From Bacillus sp. THAF10 (lineage in GTDB: Bacteria; Bacillota; Bacilli; Bacillales; Bacillaceae_I), in NCBI RefSeq assembly GCF_009363695.1, contig NZ_CP045403.1, positions 662,001-726,000 of the forward strand: DNA of 64,000 bases, given 5' to 3'. Both the position numbers and the translations under genes were made by a program. This document shows, one piece after another, positions 61,279-64,000 of the stretch. Under the pieces are notes generated by a model, which saw only the letters and a program-made list of their open reading frames with translations, was not told where the DNA came from and made no database searches. The first letter of the stretch is position 1. Each line of letters begins with the position of its first letter.

Positions 61279-62765
61279 ATATGTACCCCTTCCTCTTTAA
61301 ACACAGGTCGTTTTCTGTGCTGTGTTGCTTGCTCGTAACCAAAGGCGATTTGTATAAGTGTGCTTTCTTCAAATGCCCTTGCTGTAAAAGTGACAGCAAG
61401 TGGTTTGTTTTCTTTTGTATATCCAGCTGGTACGGTGATAGATGGATAGCCAGCTTTTGCTGGGATGGCACAGCCATAGTAATGAGGAGTCAAAATGGCA
61501 TCAAGTTGATGCTCTGTCATAATCCGGTCGATTCCATCCTCTCTTGTTCGGTAGATATCCTTTTCTCTGCTATGAATATAGGCTGATTCTGTCAAGGTTC
61601 CACTGTACCTTTCGCTTTCCTCTAACACTGTTTGCTCATGTTTTAGCATGCGTTTTTTATCATCATTGTTAAAAGAAATAAGGTCCTTCAGACTTTTAAT
61701 CGGTACGTTTGGACCTGTTTTCTGTAAATAGGCGTTTAATGCCGGTTTGAACTCAAAAAATAAGGTGTTATAATCCCATTTATCTTTGGCATAAGGTAAA
61801 TCAATCGGGTCAATGATGGTCGCACCTTGCTCTTTCATTGTCAGTAGTGCTTGTTCCATTAGCGCTATTTCTTCTTCTTTTAATTCGTTAAAATACGGAT
61901 CTCTTGCGACACCAATTCTTTTCCCTTTTAAGCCATCCTTCCGTAAAAAGGAGGTATAATCGATGCCAGGGTTCGGGTTAGAGAGGGTGGCGGTATCGTT
62001 TTGATCTGTACTCGTGAGCGCGCTCAATAGGATGGCAGCATCTTGTACTGTTCGGGTCATGGGACCAGCAGTATCCTGACTAACGGAAATAGGAATGATA
62101 CCTCGCCGGCTTAGAAGTCCTACGGTTGGCTTGATTCCAACGATCGAGTTGGAAGCTGCCGGACTTAAAATGGACCCAGATGTTTCCGTCCCGATTGCTG
62201 CTGCAGCAAATCCACACGCAATAGCAGCACCAGAACCACTGCTTGACCCACCAACATCGAAAATTCCTGGACCATAAGGGTTTAGTACCTGTCCACCTCT
62301 AGAACTGTAGCCATTGGGCATGTTTTGTGTCATAAAATTAGCCCATTCTGTTAGGTTCGTTTTTCCTAGGATAATTGCTCCCGCTTCTCGAAGTTGCGTC
62401 ACAATGCTCGCGTCCTCTTGTGCAATATTATTTTCCAACGCAAGAGAGCCCGCACTTGTGTGTAACATATCTGCTGTGTCAATATTGTCCTTTAAGAGGA
62501 TGGGGATGCCATGAAGAGGTCCACGTGCCCCGTTTTGCTTTCTTTCTAGGTCAAGCGCTTCTGCGATGTGAACGGCATCAGGGTTCACCTCAAGGACGGA
62601 ATTAATTGTGGATGCATTCTTGTCATACTGACTTATGCGATGCAAGTACATCAGAACCAAATCCTTTGACGAAAGCGCACCTGTTTCCATTGCTTCCTGT
62701 AGCATTTCAATGGTAGCCTCAGGTAACCATGTATCCACTATACTTGCGAGCTTTGGATGGTACAT
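61275..62765 (-). CDS. Amidase-signature family enzyme
   Basis: A 496-residue enzyme with the amidase signature: LKDNIDTADMLHT holds the catalytic Lys, GGSSSGSGAAIACGFAAAAIG and GTETSGSI the two serines of the Ser-cisSer-Lys triad. It hydrolyses amides or amide-linked compounds; the natural substrate is unknown. GGAGGC precedes the ATG. The downstream M20 gene overlaps it, so its product may be a peptide or acyl-amino acid substrate (inference). Confidence 0.9.
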   Translation of the reverse strand: MYHPKLASIVDTWLPEATIEMLQEAMETGALSSKDLVLMYLHRISQYDKNASTINSVLEVNPDAVHIAEALDLERKQNGARGPLHGIPILLKDNIDTADMLHTSAGSLALENNIAQEDASIVTQLREAGAIILGKTNLTEWANFMTQNMPNGYSSRGGQVLNPYGPGIFDVGGSSSGSGAAIACGFAAAAIGTETSGSILSPAASNSIVGIKPTVGLLSRRGIIPISVSQDTAGPMTRTVQDAAILLSALTSTDQNDTATLSNPNPGIDYTSFLRKDGLKGKRIGVARDPYFNELKEEEIALMEQALLTMKEQGATIIDPIDLPYAKDKWDYNTLFFEFKPALNAYLQKTGPNVPIKSLKDLISFNNDDKKRMLKHEQTVLEESERYSGTLTESAYIHSREKDIYRTREDGIDRIMTEHQLDAILTPHYYGCAIPAKAGYPSITVPAGYTKENKPLAVTFTARAFEESTLIQIAFGYEQATQHRKRPVFKEEGVHI

Positions 62766-62879
62766 CGAACATTGCCTCCTTCGAAGAATAATTACATATT
62801 TTCACTTATAATAATAATTCAAACTATTTAAAAAACATAGCAAAAAAGGTATGATAAGAGAAGAAAATTTAAAATTCAA

Positions 62880-62906
62880 GATATTCGTTTCGCTAAACGA
62901 AATATC
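62880..62906. promoter_or_regulatory. Palindromic operator candidate before the ABC exporter
   Basis: TTCGTTT-N4-AAACGAA forms perfect 7-bp arms (62884-62901) inside a longer imperfect palindrome starting GATATT and ending AATATC. It lies about 80 bases before the ABC gene. Such arms are typical of MarR-family operators; no regulator gene is in view. Confidence 0.5.
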
Positions 62907-62978
62907 ATCGGCGTGAAAAATAGATTTGTGTCTTTCAACGCAGACTAAACAGAGTGAATGGTTTGGAGGATAAGTTAG

Positions 62979-64000
62979 ATGGGTAGAATTTTTTCTTTTT
63001 TAAAGCCTTATAAGCTCGCAGTCATCATCGCTTTGCTGTTAATGCTAACGGAACTGGTTGTCGAGTTGATGCATCCTTTATTAATGGCCAAAGTTATTGA
63101 TGAGGGGATTTTAACAGGAGATCTTAACGCAGTCTTAAAATGGGGCGGCATCATGGTGTTATTTTCTTTTATTGCCTTTGCAGCTGGAATTACCAACTCC
63201 TTTTTCGCAGCCCATGTCAGTCAAAGCTTCGGTTTTGATATCAGAAAAGGGTTGTTTGGAAAAATTCAGTCCTTTTCCTTTGCCAACTTCAACCTATTCC
63301 CGACGTCATCCCTCATTACCAGAATGACAAATGATGTTACACAAATACAAAACACGGTGTTTATGAGTTTACGGATTATGTTACGCGCCCCTTTACTGGT
63401 GATAGGCGGTGTGGTGATGGCGGTCATTGTGAACTGGCAGCTTGCAGTATTCCTTGTCGTTGGTGTGCCGGTGCTGTTCTTCTTCCTTGTTTGGGTGATG
63501 AAAAAGGGAGGAAAGCTTTTCAAAAATGTTCAAGAAAAGCTAGATGGTGTGAATAACGTGATGAGGGAGAATCTAGGAGGCATCAGGCATATTAAAGCGT
63601 TTCTCCGCAAAAAGCATGAGATCAAACGATTCCGTCATGCAAGCGAAGGGTTGAAGGACGAAACGGTGACTGCCCTTCGACTCATGGAGGTTACGATGCC
63701 AATACTTCTCCTAATAATGAACGCAAGTATTCTTGCTGTGCTTTGGTTTGGAAGTATCGGAGTAACCAATGGCGGAGCTCAGGTAGGAGAGGTTGTTGCT
63801 ATTGTTAACTATGCCACAAGAATTACTGGAGCATTATCGATTTTCTCCTTTATCATCATGGCGTTTGCCCGTGCAAAAGCATCTGCAAACAGAATTACCG
63901 ATGTGTTAGAGGAAGAGATAGATCTTGTTGATCGAGCAAATGCTAATGATAAAAAAGTTATTTTACATGGGGAAGTAACATTTGAGGATGTTTCTTTTCG
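62979..64000 (+). CDS. ABC exporter, membrane domain (3' partial)
   Basis: The frame is open to the last base: ATG 62979, eight bases after GGAGGA, gives 340 codons so far. Five or six membrane helices and the exporter inner-loop pattern (FDIRKGLFGKIQSFSFANFN, LITRMTNDVTQIQ) match YfiB- or LmrA-type half-exporters. The end of the visible part (EVTFEDVSF) is the start of the ATPase domain, so Walker motifs lie beyond the window. It probably pairs with a second half-exporter gene downstream (inference). Confidence 0.87.
   Translation, partial: MGRIFSFLKPYKLAVIIALLLMLTELVVELMHPLLMAKVIDEGILTGDLNAVLKWGGIMVLFSFIAFAAGITNSFFAAHVSQSFGFDIRKGLFGKIQSFSFANFNLFPTSSLITRMTNDVTQIQNTVFMSLRIMLRAPLLVIGGVVMAVIVNWQLAVFLVVGVPVLFFFLVWVMKKGGKLFKNVQEKLDGVNNVMRENLGGIRHIKAFLRKKHEIKRFRHASEGLKDETVTALRLMEVTMPILLLIMNASILAVLWFGSIGVTNGGAQVGEVVAIVNYATRITGALSIFSFIIMAFARAKASANRITDVLEEEIDLVDRANANDKKVILHGEVTFEDVSF

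Overview
The window reads as a chromosomal stretch of a low-GC, Gram-positive, endospore-forming Bacillaceae bacterium. Evidence seen in the sequence: strong AGGAGG-type ribosome binding sites, some TTG and GTG starts, U-tailed hairpin terminators, lipobox lipoproteins, a Zur-type box in front of a zinc-independent S14 gene, a cre-like box before odhAB, and a natAB locus with its natKR-like regulators. I cannot fix the species; Sutcliffiella- or Bacillus-like is an inference. No rRNA, tRNA, CRISPR array, complete insertion sequence or prophage was seen. The first gene is cut at its 5' end and the last at its 3' end.

Layout. (1) 1-9.3 kb: a Tad/Flp pilus locus (CpaB, TadZ, CpaF/TadA, TadB, TadC, Flp pilin, a von Willebrand A lipoprotein, TadE, a TadG-like protein), followed by an unusual secreted tryptophan-rich protein. 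(2) 9.6-14.5 kb: unrecognised soluble and membrane proteins, a hotdog acyl-CoA thioesterase and the SelO AMPylase. (3) 14.7-18 kb: an ABC exporter divergent from a PadR regulator and a HAAS-like membrane protein. (4) 18.2-20.9 kb: a TetR regulator divergent from a 14-helix DHA2 efflux pump, bracketed by two 20-bp-period repeat arrays with the same core. (5) 21.2-25.5 kb: an M6-like metalloprotease, a tiny VbhA-like antitoxin without a Fic partner, a methyltransferase and a UvrC-like GIY-YIG nuclease. (6) 25.6-30.4 kb: a three-gene McrBC-type restriction cassette (coiled-coil protein, McrB-like AAA+ motor, McrC-like nuclease), the best candidate for an under-described defence system. (7) 30.4-34.2 kb: natKR-like two-component genes divergent from natAB. 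(8) 34.4-38.2 kb: a PH-domain protein, a beta-propeller lectin-like protein with a Pro/Tyr-rich head, and a FadR-type GntR regulator with a fatty-acid-hydroxylase-family protein. (9) 38.4-47.2 kb: a BCCT transporter, odhAB, a lipoprotein, rpsN (Zur-controlled paralogue) and pssA. (10) 47.3-64 kb: acyl-CoA dehydrogenase, CstA, excisionase-like HTH plus aldehyde dehydrogenase, an MFS transporter, a PAS histidine kinase, a glycerophosphodiesterase, an HpaB-type oxygenase, a D-amino-acid PLP enzyme, an M20 dipeptidase with an amidase, and the start of an ABC exporter.

Noncoding DNA is unusually rich in repeats. There are four copies of a ~200-bp element with imperfect terminal inverted repeats, REP-like GGGGACGGTTCT palindromes that often begin at stop codons, two larger degenerate elements near 52.7 and 54.3 kb, and several arrays in which a ~12-bp core recurs every 20-21 bp (two DNA turns) with a different core at different loci. 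Paired operator candidates are visible for the PadR, TetR, GntR/FadR and NatR regulators, each close to the gene it would be expected to control.
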